Shown: positions 45,512-54,928, numbered from the stretch's first letter. The stretch is DNA of 64,000 bases from QVMG01 sp032073245 (GCA_032073245.1 DAMANX010000018.1:35910-99909); one strand, 5' to 3'. The notes: a model not told the origin generated them from the letters alone. Numbers and translations are program-made.

Positions 45512-45646
45512 GTGTTTTCAGCTAAAAACGCACAAATGTAATAATAATTAACGTAAAGTCTTATACCTAATCGCAAAGTTTCCATGGCATGGATAGACAA
45601 TCTTATTTTTTATGTCAAAAGAGCCGCCATGGTGAATATTATTGAG

Positions 45647-45734
45647 GATATATGCTCAGTTCGCTAAGGTGCTATCCTCAGTTAAGTGAGCCTATACCCT
45701 CAGGCGGCTGAGGGTATAGGCTCATTAAAGTAAC
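45647..45734. repeat. array of four degenerate 22-nt units, locus 1
   Basis: Units at 45647-45668, 45669-45690, 45691-45712 and 45713-45734. Each has CTCA at unit positions 9-12, and the first three end in AG. Units 2 and 3 each contain CTCA...TGAG or CTCAG...CTGAG mini-hairpins. Units 3 and 4 also form a perfect 16-bp hairpin (45688-45723). A second array is at 59115-59202. Confidence 0.65.
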
Positions 45735-45737
45735 AAA

Positions 45738-45770
45738 AAAAGAGGTCACCCTAAAGGGCAACCTCTCTTA
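45738..45770 (-). terminator. ompA terminator
   Basis: On the minus strand, AAGAGAGGTTGCCCTTTAGG and its partner GGTGACCTCTTTTTTTG form a slightly imperfect stem followed by seven T, 19 nt after the ompA stop. Confidence 0.75.
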
Positions 45771-45788
45771 TATATTCTCGATAATTAA

Positions 45789-46931
45789 TTAATCGTTAGC
45801 ACGCATGATAACAACACGGTTCCAATTGTTTTCATTGTAAGGTTGTTCATCAGAACCTCTCCATTCGATAGAGATTTGGTTAGAAGAAATACCATATTTT
45901 TCAACTAATTGTTTAGCAACCGCTCTTGCACGTTTTTCTGACAATTGCATATTGTAAGAAGAAGTACCTGTATTCTTGTCAGCATAACCGATCACCTTAA
46001 TAGGAGTGCTGTTTTGCTTCATGAATTCAGAAGTATTGAAGATATTGATTTGTTGATTTTTGTCAATTACTGCACTGTTCAGGCGGAAATATACAACATT
46101 ATCAATCTTATTATCATTTACAACAGTAGCAACTGGTTCCGGACAATCTGGACAAGAAACCGGACGTTTGCTCAATTCATCATTAGCAGCACGCAAAGCA
46201 TTGATCTGACTGTTCAGGTCATTCAACAAACCGTAGTCAGTTGGTTCGATCACTTCGAAATCAGTCTTACCAAGTTTGAATGTCAAACCGATAGTTGCTT
46301 GCAACATTGCATCAGTCAATTTCTTATATTCAACACGGTTGAAAGTTTCGTTCATCAAAGAAGCTTGTGCTTCAATATTTAAATCAACGCGTTTGCTCAA
46401 ACGGAAAGCAGTAAGGATACCACCATTCAATGTAGGAGATTCTGATCTGTCTACACCCTGGCTTTCGAAACGTTGTGCATATCCCATACCAACCCAAGGG
46501 ATCAAACGGAATACTTTAGACTCACGGTAAGGAGCCCATAAGTTAGTAACATCCCATAATACATCTGCGTGAGCAGCTACATAAGTTCCATCTAATTTGA
46601 AATTCGGATCTGTGTTTGTTCCAAAACTCTTGATAGGGCCACCATTCACCTGTACGCGGAAACCGATAGTCGGGCTATACCATTTACCTACAGAAAAAGA
46701 AGGTGCAATATTTAGGCGGTCACCAAAATCTGCATCACCATTATGGTCACCCATCAATATGCTTCCACCACCTGCAATAGAAATAAACCAATTGTCTCCT
46801 GCTTTATTCTTTTTGAAATTAGTTTTATAGCCAGCCTCATTACTGAAACCTACTTGTGGTTGGTATTCTTGGGCTGAAGCAGAAAAAACAAATACGGTTA
46901 ACAATGCTAAAAGTAATACTTTAGTCTTCAT
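45789..46931 (-). CDS. OmpA family outer-membrane protein
   Basis: 380 residues from the ATG at 46931; the longer frame starts with TTG. The signal peptide (about 1-20, VFSASAQ) leads an N-terminal eight-strand barrel (about 30-220), a linker with NSQINALRAANDELSKRPV and a cysteine-proline motif CPDCPEP, and a C-terminal OmpA peptidoglycan-binding domain (about 255-380) with NVVYFRLNSAVIDKNQQINI, IKVIGYADKNTGTSSYNMQL and SEKRARAVAKQL. It is comparable to the abundant Omp40/41 pair of Porphyromonas and should tether outer membrane to wall. A strong promoter suggests high expression. Confidence 0.93.
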   Translation of the reverse strand: MKTKVLLLALLTVFVFSASAQEYQPQVGFSNEAGYKTNFKKNKAGDNWFISIAGGGSILMGDHNGDADFGDRLNIAPSFSVGKWYSPTIGFRVQVNGGPIKSFGTNTDPNFKLDGTYVAAHADVLWDVTNLWAPYRESKVFRLIPWVGMGYAQRFESQGVDRSESPTLNGGILTAFRLSKRVDLNIEAQASLMNETFNRVEYKKLTDAMLQATIGLTFKLGKTDFEVIEPTDYGLLNDLNSQINALRAANDELSKRPVSCPDCPEPVATVVNDNKIDNVVYFRLNSAVIDKNQQINIFNTSEFMKQNSTPIKVIGYADKNTGTSSYNMQLSEKRARAVAKQLVEKYGISSNQISIEWRGSDEQPYNENNWNRVVIMRAND

Positions 46932-47005
46932 ATTAATCAATTTTTAAATTAAACAATCGATTTACTGTTTGTGTTAAATAAATCTTTAATAACCTAAAAG
47001 CGAAA

Positions 47006-47036
47006 CAAAATTAACGCTTTTCGAAAATATAACAAA
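47006..47036 (-). promoter_or_regulatory. ompA promoter
   Basis: On the minus strand, TTTG (47033-47036) and TAATTTTG (47006-47013) are separated by exactly 19 bp, a full consensus match. The leader to the ATG at 46931 is about 70 nt and AT-rich. Confidence 0.7.
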
Positions 47037-47059
47037 CATAAATAAGCTTTTGTTTCACT

Positions 47060-48217
47060 TTATTCGAAATAGTTGAGTATTTTATACCCTCCTTCTCTCA
47101 GATATGACTCTTTTTTCATTAATTTAACATCATTTTGCATCATATCTTCGATCAATGTAGCTAAAGTATATTGTGGCTCCCAGCCTAATCTTGTGCGTGC
47201 TTTTGTTGCATCACCAATTAATAAATCGACTTCAGTCGGACGGAAATATTGTGGATCAACGCCTACAATTTCTTCCCCTATTCTATTTTTAATATTGGAT
47301 AAATATTCTTTACCCACTTTACTGATAAATTTGTCTTCATTTATTGATTGTAAGATGCCTATTTCTTGTATTCCCTCACCCTTAAAAAATATGTTAATTC
47401 CTATTTCATCGAACGCCATTCTGATAAAATCACGAATAGAAGTAGTAACGCCGGTAGCTATAACATAATCCGATGGTTCGTCTTGTTGAAGAATTGCATA
47501 CATAGCGCGGATATAATCCTTGGCATGTCCCCAATCACGCCGGGAAGACAGATTCCCCATATATGTTTTCTTCTGGATCCCCAACGCAATCCTTGAAGCA
47601 GCTCTGGTTACTTTGCGGGTTACAAAGGTTTCTCCGCGTAAGGGTGATTCATGATTGAAAAGAATACCGTTAGAAGCATGCATTCCATAAGCTTCTCTAT
47701 AGTTTACTGTAATCCAGTAAGCATACATTTTGGCTACTGCATAAGGGCTTCTTGGATAGAAAGGTGTTGTTTCTTTTTGGGGTACTTCTTGTACCAGGCC
47801 ATATAATTCAGACGTAGAAGCCTGGTATATACGTGTTTTATCAGTCAAATGAAGTAAACGTACCGCTTCCAGAATTCGTAAAGTGCCCAATGCATCTGTA
47901 TTAGCAGTATATTCCGGCGTATCAAAACTTACCTTTACATGGCTCATGGCAGCTAGGTTATAGATTTCATCAGGTTGAGCTTCTCCTATGATACGAGTTA
48001 AATTCAAACTATCCGTTAAATCACCATAGTGAAGGATAAGGTTTCTATTTTCCACATGAGGATCCTGGTAAAGATGATCGATTCGATCCGTATTAAACAT
48101 GGAAGAACGACGTTTTATTCCATGTACAAGATATCCTTTTTTTATCAAATATTCAGTCAGATAGGCTCCATCCTGGCCCGTAATACCTGTAATTAACGCG
48201 ACTTTTCTCATACTCAT
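47060..48217 (-). CDS. gmd: GDP-mannose 4,6-dehydratase
   Basis: 385 residues from the ATG at 48217 (an ATG two codons later is also possible; the longest frame starts with TTG). It makes GDP-4-keto-6-deoxy-mannose from GDP-mannose. Motifs: NAD loop ALITGITGQDGAYLTEYLIK, RRSSMFNTDRIDHLYQDPH, catalytic YAVAKMYAYWITVNYREAYG, NHESPLRGETFVTRKVTRAA and RRDWGHAKDYIRAM. It lies 10 bp after fcl, giving the complete two-step route to GDP-L-fucose. Confidence 0.95.
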   Translation of the reverse strand: MSMRKVALITGITGQDGAYLTEYLIKKGYLVHGIKRRSSMFNTDRIDHLYQDPHVENRNLILHYGDLTDSLNLTRIIGEAQPDEIYNLAAMSHVKVSFDTPEYTANTDALGTLRILEAVRLLHLTDKTRIYQASTSELYGLVQEVPQKETTPFYPRSPYAVAKMYAYWITVNYREAYGMHASNGILFNHESPLRGETFVTRKVTRAASRIALGIQKKTYMGNLSSRRDWGHAKDYIRAMYAILQQDEPSDYVIATGVTTSIRDFIRMAFDEIGINIFFKGEGIQEIGILQSINEDKFISKVGKEYLSNIKNRIGEEIVGVDPQYFRPTEVDLLIGDATKARTRLGWEPQYTLATLIEDMMQNDVKLMKKESYLREGGYKILNYFE

Positions 48218-48227
48218 ATATTTGCTT

Positions 48228-49307
48228 TCAATTTTCAACCGAATCTAAATACCATTTATACAATAAGTTTATACCATCATTCAGCTCTATGGAATGATGC
48301 CATCCTAATTCATGTAGTTTACTGACATCAGTAAGTTTCCGCATAGTACCATCCGGCTTAGAGTGATCAAAAGATAATTGGCCGGTATAACCAATCACAT
48401 CTTTTACCTTTTGAGCAATTGAATGAATACTATGTTCAACCCCTGTTCCTATATTAACGTGTGTGTTACGTATTTCATTGCCTTCCGGAAGGAGATCCTT
48501 GAAATCGATATGTTCCATAATATAAACACAGGCATCTGCCATATCTTCGCTCCAAAGCAGCTCACGGAGAGGCTCACCTGTACCCCATAACTCTATTCTA
48601 TCTGCGTATATACCTTGCTTATTTAATATTTGCATTATTTCTTCAATGGAAGAACTACCATTGATTCCCAAAACGGGCCTGGAGTTTAAATCTTTTCGTA
48701 TCTCATCCCATGCATCATCCGCCAGAGCTTTTGCCAGATGTATTTTCCGCAACATTGCAGGAAGCACATGAGATGTCTCCAGATTAAAATTATCATTGGG
48801 GCCATATAAATTGGTAGGCATTACAGACAGAAAGTTGGTACCATATTGCAGGTTATAACTTTCACACATCTTAATACCTGCAATCTTAGCTATAGCATAA
48901 GGTTCATTGGTATATTCCAAAGGAGCTGTCAGCAGGCAATCTTCCGGCATAGGTTGTGGAGCCTCTTTGGGATATATACATGTACTGCCAAGAAACAGGA
49001 GTTTTCTTACATTATATTTATATGCAGCATGAATTACATTGTTTTGAATCATCAAATTCCGATAAATAAAATCAGCCCGATATCGATAATTGGCTAATAT
49101 CCCCCCGACATAAGCAGCGGCAAGAAAGACATATTCCAGCTGTTGCTCTGCAAAGAAACTATTTACAGCTTGTTGATCTGTAAGATCTAACTCTTCATGC
49201 GTACGAAGTACGAAAGAAGAATATCCTTTTTTTTGAAGATTAGCCAAAATAGCTGATCCAACCAGTCCGCGATGGCCGGCTATATATATCTTACTTGATT
49301 TATTCAT
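48228..49307 (-). CDS. fcl: GDP-L-fucose synthase
   Basis: 359 residues. The epimerase/reductase turns GDP-4-keto-6-deoxy-mannose into GDP-L-fucose with NADPH. Motifs: IYIAGHRGLVGSAILANLQK, FLAAAYVGGILANYRYRADF, GSTCIYPKEAPQPMPED, YAIAKIAGIKMCESYNLQYG and NLYGPNDNFNLETSHVLPA. A segment around 190-235 (RKDLNSRPVLGINGSSSIEE) is an insert seen in longer Bacteroidetes forms. The ATG overlaps the rfbA stop as ATGA, so translation is coupled. Confidence 0.95.
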   Translation of the reverse strand: MNKSSKIYIAGHRGLVGSAILANLQKKGYSSFVLRTHEELDLTDQQAVNSFFAEQQLEYVFLAAAYVGGILANYRYRADFIYRNLMIQNNVIHAAYKYNVRKLLFLGSTCIYPKEAPQPMPEDCLLTAPLEYTNEPYAIAKIAGIKMCESYNLQYGTNFLSVMPTNLYGPNDNFNLETSHVLPAMLRKIHLAKALADDAWDEIRKDLNSRPVLGINGSSSIEEIMQILNKQGIYADRIELWGTGEPLRELLWSEDMADACVYIMEHIDFKDLLPEGNEIRNTHVNIGTGVEHSIHSIAQKVKDVIGYTGQLSFDHSKPDGTMRKLTDVSKLHELGWHHSIELNDGINLLYKWYLDSVEN

Positions 49308-50176
49308 TTTAATAATTGTAACAGATATTGTCCATATTGGTTTTTTGAAAGAGACCGGGCGATCTTCTTCAGCTTCACCGCATCAATCCATCCCTGATTA
49401 AAGGCGATCTCTTCAAGACATGCAATCTTCAAACCTTGTCGTTTCTCAACGACCTCTACAAAAGTAGATGCTTCCGAGAGTGAATCATGCGTACCAGTAT
49501 CGAGCCATGTAAATCCACGCCCCAGCAGCTGAACTTTCAAAGCTTTATCGCGAAGAAACTCTTGATTGACAGTTGTTATCTCTAACTCTCCGCGTGAAGA
49601 TGGTTCGATATGTTTTGCAACCTCCACGACTCTATTAGGATAGAAATAGAGGCCAACAACCGCAAAATTCGACTTGGGTTCAGTAGGTTTTTCTTCTATA
49701 CTTATAACATTTCCTTCAGCATCAAATTCAGCTACGCCATAGCGTTCAGGATCATTTACATAATAACCGAATACGGTAGCCTTATTATTTGTTTCCGCCT
49801 CACATACAGCTTCTTTTAGCATACCGGTGAAACGTTGGCCATAAAATATATTGTCGCCTAAAACGAGGCATGCCGAATCAGTACCAATAAAGTCAGCACC
49901 TATTATAAAAGCCTGGGCTAAACCGTCCGGTGAAGGTTGTTCAGCATAAGAAAAACGAACACCATAATCGGATCCATCACCAAGCAAACGTTGGAAACCA
50001 GGCAAGTCCAGAGGTGTTGAAATGATAAGAATCTCCCGTATTCCTGCTAACATAAGCACGGATATGGGATAGTAGATCATCGGTTTATCGTAGATCGGTA
50101 ACAACTGCTTGGAAACACCTTTGGTGATGGGGTATAAGCGTGTACCCGAACCACCGGCTAAGACTATGCCTTTCAT
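49304..50176 (-). CDS. rfbA: glucose-1-phosphate thymidylyltransferase
   Basis: 290 residues, normal length. It makes dTDP-glucose from dTTP and glucose-1-phosphate, the first step to dTDP-rhamnose and other deoxy-sugars. Motifs: GIVLAGGSGTRLYPITKGVS, KQLLPIYDKPMIYYP, CLVLGDNIFYGQ, YGVAEFDAEGNVISIEEKP and GFTWLDTGTHDSL. It heads the rfbA-fcl-gmd operon; rfbB, rfbC and rfbD are absent here. A -7 box (TACATTTG, minus strand, 50211-50218) is 34 nt upstream. Confidence 0.95.
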   Translation of the reverse strand: MKGIVLAGGSGTRLYPITKGVSKQLLPIYDKPMIYYPISVLMLAGIREILIISTPLDLPGFQRLLGDGSDYGVRFSYAEQPSPDGLAQAFIIGADFIGTDSACLVLGDNIFYGQRFTGMLKEAVCEAETNNKATVFGYYVNDPERYGVAEFDAEGNVISIEEKPTEPKSNFAVVGLYFYPNRVVEVAKHIEPSSRGELEITTVNQEFLRDKALKVQLLGRGFTWLDTGTHDSLSEASTFVEVVEKRQGLKIACLEEIAFNQGWIDAVKLKKIARSLSKNQYGQYLLQLLK

Positions 50177-50330
50177 ACATGAACAAGATTAAAAGTATCT
50201 TATTTTGGGGCAAATGTAAGGAAAAATAACAGAAAATGAATTTTAACATAGGGTTTTCTATGGATGAACAGTCTTAGGGATAGAAAAGAGAATTTGCAAC
50301 TTAATAAAACAACTTAAAAATAGATGATGT

Positions 50331-51590
50331 ATGAAAATGTTTAGTAAACATGCCGTTCTTTTCGTGATTTCTTTATTATTTGTATGCGGTATATCTCCCA
50401 TACAGGCACAAGAAGAGTCCGAGAGCTTTATTATCGTAAGCGGAGCGGTGAAAGATCAAAAAAACAAAAAGGCACTGGAATTTGTAAATGTCTCCATACC
50501 TGGCACAAAAGTAGGAACAGTGACAAATGAAGATGGAGAATTTTCTCTTAAGGTGATGAAATCGCTGCAGGCCAACACAGTCGAACTCTCTCATATCGGT
50601 TATATGAATACAATTATACCGATCAACGGAAGAGATGTAACCGGTCAGACTTTCCTGTTAACACCGAATACAAACTTATTGGATGAAATTGTTGTACGTG
50701 CCCGTGACCCACGTTATATAGTAACAGAAGCTATCAATAAGATTCCTGTTAACTACAGTCAGGCAAATAATCTGTTCACCGGTTTTTACAGGGAAACAGC
50801 ACAAAAAGGACGCCGTTATATCAATATTTCGGAAGCAATAATCGACATTTATAAAACCCCTTATACAGAGATGGGTGTAGACCGCGACCGTGTACAGATA
50901 TATAAAGGACGTAAACTGTTAAGCCAACGGGCTAGCGACACTTTGGTTGTTAAACTATTAGGAGGGCCTAACCTGTCTATATTTGTGGACATTGTTAAAA
51001 ATCCGGATATTTTACTTGACAGGGAGACATTAAGTTATTATTCTTTCCGCATGGAAGAAAGCGTTATGCTCGACAACAGACACCACTATGTGATCAGCTT
51101 TAAGCCGGAAGCAATCCTGCCTTATGCGCTCTATGAAGGCAAGTTATATATTGACAGAGAAAAGCTTTCTTTCACACGTGCAGAATTCAAGATGAATATG
51201 GACGACCGTAATAAAGCCACACAGGCAATCCTTCGTAAGAAACCATTTGGTTTACGTTTCCGTCCGTTGGAAGTAAATTTTCTTGTGAATTATAAGGAAC
51301 GAGATGGGGTTACTTACCTGAGCTATATACGTAATGAAGTTCGCTTCCGTTGCGACTGGAAACGACGGCTGTTTGCAACGAACTATACCATGAATTCCGA
51401 AATGGTTATTACGGACGGTAAAGTTGCCGATTCAACAATTCCATACAAAATGTCTTTCAAACAAAATCAATCCTTATCCGATAAGGTAGTAGATTTCATG
51501 GATGATGATTTCTGGGGATCCTATAACATCATAGAACCAACAGAATCATTAGAGTCAGCAGTAACGAAATTAAGAAAGCAACAAAAATAA
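50331..51590 (+). CDS. carboxypeptidase-like regulatory domain protein, DUF5686-N-like
   Basis: 419 residues. Signal peptide about 1-26 (SPIQAQ). A CarboxypepD-reg-like domain (about 34-118; VSGAVKDQKNKKALEFVNVS, GTVTNEDGEFSLKVM) ends in a TonB-box-like DEIVVRARDP. The second half (about 140-419; NLFTGFYRETAQKGRRYINI, SEAIIDIYKTPYTEMGVDRD) resembles the periplasmic front part of DUF5686 proteins but ends before a barrel. It is a paralogue of the protein at 53057-54616, which has the same C-terminal domain (both finish with DxDFWxxxNII and a helix). Confidence 0.78.
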   Translation: MKMFSKHAVLFVISLLFVCGISPIQAQEESESFIIVSGAVKDQKNKKALEFVNVSIPGTKVGTVTNEDGEFSLKVMKSLQANTVELSHIGYMNTIIPINGRDVTGQTFLLTPNTNLLDEIVVRARDPRYIVTEAINKIPVNYSQANNLFTGFYRETAQKGRRYINISEAIIDIYKTPYTEMGVDRDRVQIYKGRKLLSQRASDTLVVKLLGGPNLSIFVDIVKNPDILLDRETLSYYSFRMEESVMLDNRHHYVISFKPEAILPYALYEGKLYIDREKLSFTRAEFKMNMDDRNKATQAILRKKPFGLRFRPLEVNFLVNYKERDGVTYLSYIRNEVRFRCDWKRRLFATNYTMNSEMVITDGKVADSTIPYKMSFKQNQSLSDKVVDFMDDDFWGSYNIIEPTESLESAVTKLRKQQK

Positions 51591-51644
51591 TATCTCAAAT
51601 ACTTTTTGTAACTTTGAAGTAGATTACCAGTTGAAAGGCCTGTT

Positions 51645-52193
51645 ATGCAGAATGATTTTCTCGTACTCAATAAGATAAAGAAGGGGGATATTAAAGCTTT
51701 TGAAAATGTATTCAAGCTTTACTATTCTCCCCTCTGCATGTACGCAGCAAGTCTAACCGGACAAATGGAATCTGCCGAAGAGATAGTTCAGGAATTGTTT
51801 TACGTCTTTTGGAAAGAGAGAGAAAATATAAATCTGCTTCATTCCCTTAAAAGTTATCTATACGGAGCCGTACGTAATCGTTCTTTCCAATACCTGGAAC
51901 ATTTGGAAGTACGAAAACGTCACCGGGAAGCAGTTTTATCTGAAGAATCAAAAGATGCCTCTTCTCCTCATCAGCAATTGGAGTATAAGGAACTGGAGGC
52001 CGTCATCGATAAGACAATCCGGAAACTACCGGAACGACGCCAAAAGATATTTCAGATGCATCGTTTTAAAGGAATGAAATATGGGGAAATTGCATTAGCT
52101 CTTTCCCTTTCCGTGAAAACTGTAGAAGCTGAAATGAGTAAAGCACTTCAAACTTTACGAAAAGAAATTGAGAACTACACTTACAGAGCATGA
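51645..52193 (+). CDS. ECF RNA polymerase sigma factor
   Basis: 182 residues. Region 2 (about 15-85; FENVFKLYYSPLCMYAASLT, SAEEIVQELFYVFWKERENI) and region 4 (about 118-172; IRKLPERRQKIFQMHRFKGM, KYGEIALALSLSVKTVEAEM) are intact. It is of the Bacteroidetes type that works with FecR-like anti-sigma factors. It overlaps the FecR gene by 4 bp. A TAACTTTG -7 box at 51609-51616 lies 28 nt upstream. Confidence 0.93.
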   Translation: MQNDFLVLNKIKKGDIKAFENVFKLYYSPLCMYAASLTGQMESAEEIVQELFYVFWKERENINLLHSLKSYLYGAVRNRSFQYLEHLEVRKRHREAVLSEESKDASSPHQQLEYKELEAVIDKTIRKLPERRQKIFQMHRFKGMKYGEIALALSLSVKTVEAEMSKALQTLRKEIENYTYRA

Positions 52194-53044
52194 GTCAAAT
52201 AGACATACATAAAAGAAAAACAGACGGGGCGTGGAACCTGCTATATTCACGCCTGGAAAAGGATGGCCTGCTACCGGATGCTACCGCACAAAAGAAGGCC
52301 TCAACAATTCGTATCCGGGCAGTGAGGTGGGCAGCAGCCATTGCTGTGCTGTGTATATCGGTAGCAACCATATATTTTATTGCCCAAACGGACAATAATG
52401 TTTCTCCATCTCTACTTGCCGTACAGAATGGAGAACATGCAACTACGCTTATTACAACGCTGGAAGATGGATCCATTGTTTATCTGTCAGAAAAGGCGAC
52501 TTTGCATTATCCGGAGCATTTCAAAATAGAGAAACGCGAAGTCATTTTGGATGGGAATGCCTCTTTCGATATAAGTGGAAACCGGGAGCGCCCTTTCTAT
52601 ATTGACACGGAAGATGTTCAAATAGAAGTATTGGGGACCTCTTTTCAGGTAAAAAGTGAAAACAACGTACCCTTTGAATTAGCAGTCAAAAAAGGAGAAG
52701 TGAAAGTTACGGCAAAAGGGAATAAAGAAAACTGCCTGGTAAGAGCCGGAGAAAAAGTAACTCTTTTACCCGATGGTTTACAGATCAGTTTCCTTGATGA
52801 CGCTGATATATTTAGCACACCGGGCCGCATTAAATTTAAAGATGAAAGGTTAGCTGATGTTCTCCGTGTACTGAATAAAGAGACAACATCTATCGCTCTT
52901 CAAGCAGCACCATCTTTGGAAGACCGCTATATAACGGTCGCATTTGAGAATAATACACCAGAAGAAATCGCTGAAGTTATTTGTCAGGGATTTCATTTAA
53001 AATACAACAAGGTTGACGACATTCTACATATATCGGAGCCTTGA
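52190..53044 (+). CDS. FecR-family anti-sigma factor
   Basis: 284 residues. The short cytosolic N-terminus binds sigma; a single membrane helix (about 45-64, VRWAAAIAVLCISVATIYFI) is followed by a periplasmic FecR domain (about 85-195; TTLEDGSIVYLSEKATLHYP, EVLGTSFQVKSENNVPFELA) and a DUF4974 domain (about 215-283; FKDERLADVLRVLNKETTSI), which usually contacts the STN domain of a TonB receptor. Here the next gene supplies an STN domain without a receptor. Confidence 0.93.
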   Translation: MSQIDIHKRKTDGAWNLLYSRLEKDGLLPDATAQKKASTIRIRAVRWAAAIAVLCISVATIYFIAQTDNNVSPSLLAVQNGEHATTLITTLEDGSIVYLSEKATLHYPEHFKIEKREVILDGNASFDISGNRERPFYIDTEDVQIEVLGTSFQVKSENNVPFELAVKKGEVKVTAKGNKENCLVRAGEKVTLLPDGLQISFLDDADIFSTPGRIKFKDERLADVLRVLNKETTSIALQAAPSLEDRYITVAFENNTPEEIAEVICQGFHLKYNKVDDILHISEP

Positions 53045-53056
53045 TATGCCATAGTC

Positions 53057-54616
53057 ATGAGACATCCGGTTTCATACATCTCTCTCCTCGCTCTTTTGTG
53101 GTCGATGCTATCGATAGCATTGCCATTAAAGGCTGATGGAGACGAGGTATTGAACCGTACAATAATACTACCAAAAAGTAAAGGTTCCGTCTATAAACTA
53201 TTAGGACAGGTTTCCGACCGTTCCGGTTTTCTTTTTATTTATGACAGCAACGTTATTGACAATGACCGTGAAACACGGATAAAGGCCGGAACTTATACTC
53301 TTCGACAAGCTATTACTGAAATTACAGCCAATCCGATTCTTCAACTCCGCGTTATAGGAAATCATATTCTCATTACCCCCCCTGAAAAGATTGAAACACA
53401 GGCGGAAGTTGCTATTTCTATTCCACAAAAAATGGAAAACGAATACCTTACTGTGGAGGGCATTATTCTTGACCGTTATAATGATGAACCTATTCCTTAT
53501 GCTACCATTGGTATTCCCGAAGCAGCTATTGGTACTATTACAAATCAAAACGGTGAATTTCGTTTTCGCTTCCCCGACTCTCTTCGTCATGCAAATATTA
53601 GTTTTAATCACCTCGGTTATAATCCTTATGAAATAGAAGCGTCACTATTGGCCGGCCAACACCATCGGCTATCCCTGGAACCGAAAGTAATCTCTTTACA
53701 AGAAGTAGTTGTACGCCTAATCAATCCTGAAAAGTTATTAGATGAAATGCTGGAAATGCGACAAGTGAACAACGCTCACCAACCAGTTCTTCATACAACA
53801 TTCTATAGAGAAGGTGTTGAACATAAAAAAGGATTGGTAAATTTAACCGAAGCTATTTTCAACATATACAAAACACCGTATGATCAACCCGTAACCAGTG
53901 ACCAGGTTAAATTATTAAAAATGCGTAGGATTGTAAGTAAAACGGAGAGAGATACTGTTGTTACAAAATTTAAATCGGGCATACATACTTCCCTTTTACT
54001 TGACCTGGTAAAAAATCTTCCGGATTTTCTAACACCAGAAGACAGACACCTTTATGAATACGCACATGCCGACATAATAGTAATTGATAATCGCCTGGCC
54101 AATGTTATAACCTTCCAACAACGTCCTGAAGAGAAATTCCCTTTATTTAAAGGTGAGTTATATATTGATTCGGAGAATAGCGCCCTGCTGGGTGCCTCTT
54201 TTGAGATCAATCCCAAATTTGTTGAAAAGTCAGGCTCAATGTTTGTAGAAAGGAAAAGCAGACACCTGAACATCACTCCTCAAAATATACGCTATACAGT
54301 CTCTTATAAATCATCAAACGGTATTTATTACATCAACCATATACGTGGAGATTTATATTTTCGAATAAAAAAGAAAAGACATTTATTCAGCACTACAGTC
54401 CATACATGGTTCGAAATGGTTACCTGCAAAACTGAAACTGATGATGTAAAACGCTTTACCCGTAGTGAGACCATCCCTACCCGTTCTGTCTTCGCCGATA
54501 CCAACTATGCCTATGACAACGATTTCTGGGAAAACTTCAATATCATCCTCCCCGAAGAAAGCTTGAGTGAAGCTGTAAATAAAATATCCTCTATGATTGA
54601 GGAAACTGAGCTTTAA
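53057..54616 (+). CDS. STN plus carboxypeptidase-like domain protein without TonB barrel
   Basis: 519 residues. Signal peptide about 1-26. The STN domain (about 33-115; IILPKSKGSVYKLLGQVSDR, TYTLRQAITEITANPILQLR) is the module that normally signals to FecR. A CarboxypepD-reg-like domain follows (about 132-215; VEGIILDRYNDEPIPYATIG, TITNQNGEFRFRF), then a domain (about 245-519; TTFYREGVEHKKGLVNLTEA) shared with the protein at 50331-51590. No plug or 22-strand barrel is present. It is 12 bp after fecR and completes a sigma/anti-sigma/STN operon. Confidence 0.85.
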   Translation: MRHPVSYISLLALLWSMLSIALPLKADGDEVLNRTIILPKSKGSVYKLLGQVSDRSGFLFIYDSNVIDNDRETRIKAGTYTLRQAITEITANPILQLRVIGNHILITPPEKIETQAEVAISIPQKMENEYLTVEGIILDRYNDEPIPYATIGIPEAAIGTITNQNGEFRFRFPDSLRHANISFNHLGYNPYEIEASLLAGQHHRLSLEPKVISLQEVVVRLINPEKLLDEMLEMRQVNNAHQPVLHTTFYREGVEHKKGLVNLTEAIFNIYKTPYDQPVTSDQVKLLKMRRIVSKTERDTVVTKFKSGIHTSLLLDLVKNLPDFLTPEDRHLYEYAHADIIVIDNRLANVITFQQRPEEKFPLFKGELYIDSENSALLGASFEINPKFVEKSGSMFVERKSRHLNITPQNIRYTVSYKSSNGIYYINHIRGDLYFRIKKKRHLFSTTVHTWFEMVTCKTETDDVKRFTRSETIPTRSVFADTNYAYDNDFWENFNIILPEESLSEAVNKISSMIEETEL

Positions 54617-54836
54617 AATTACCCTACCCTATTAATACCTGATCCAAGGAAGAGTATTTTTGACATTTTGCTAAACTCATAGTAAATTTGAACGCAAAAT
54701 ACCCATAGTTTGTGAACGAAATATGCATAGTTTGTTTTCTAGGCACTAATATTTTGTTTAGCAAAATCCCTTATAGCTATCTTTTTGTTAAACATCAAAG
54801 ACGGTGGAATGGAATAGGAAGGAAATTGCGACGGTG

Positions 54837-54928
54837 GTAGAGACTGGGCTTGCCCTGTCTCTCTATGGAATGACACATTGATTTAATGGGAAATGTTTAT
54901 ACAGAGACAGGGCAAGCCCAGTCTCTAC
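54837..54928. repeat. 26-bp palindromic repeat, copy 2
   Basis: Arms 54837-54862 and 54903-54928 are perfect reverse complements (GTAGAGACTGGGCTTGCCC type) around a 40-nt AT-rich spacer. Same family as 23262-23347. Confidence 0.85.

Noticed and set aside
45647..45734. CRISPR array
   Set aside because: The 22-nt units have no separate spacers, only a few invariant positions, and there are no cas genes nearby.
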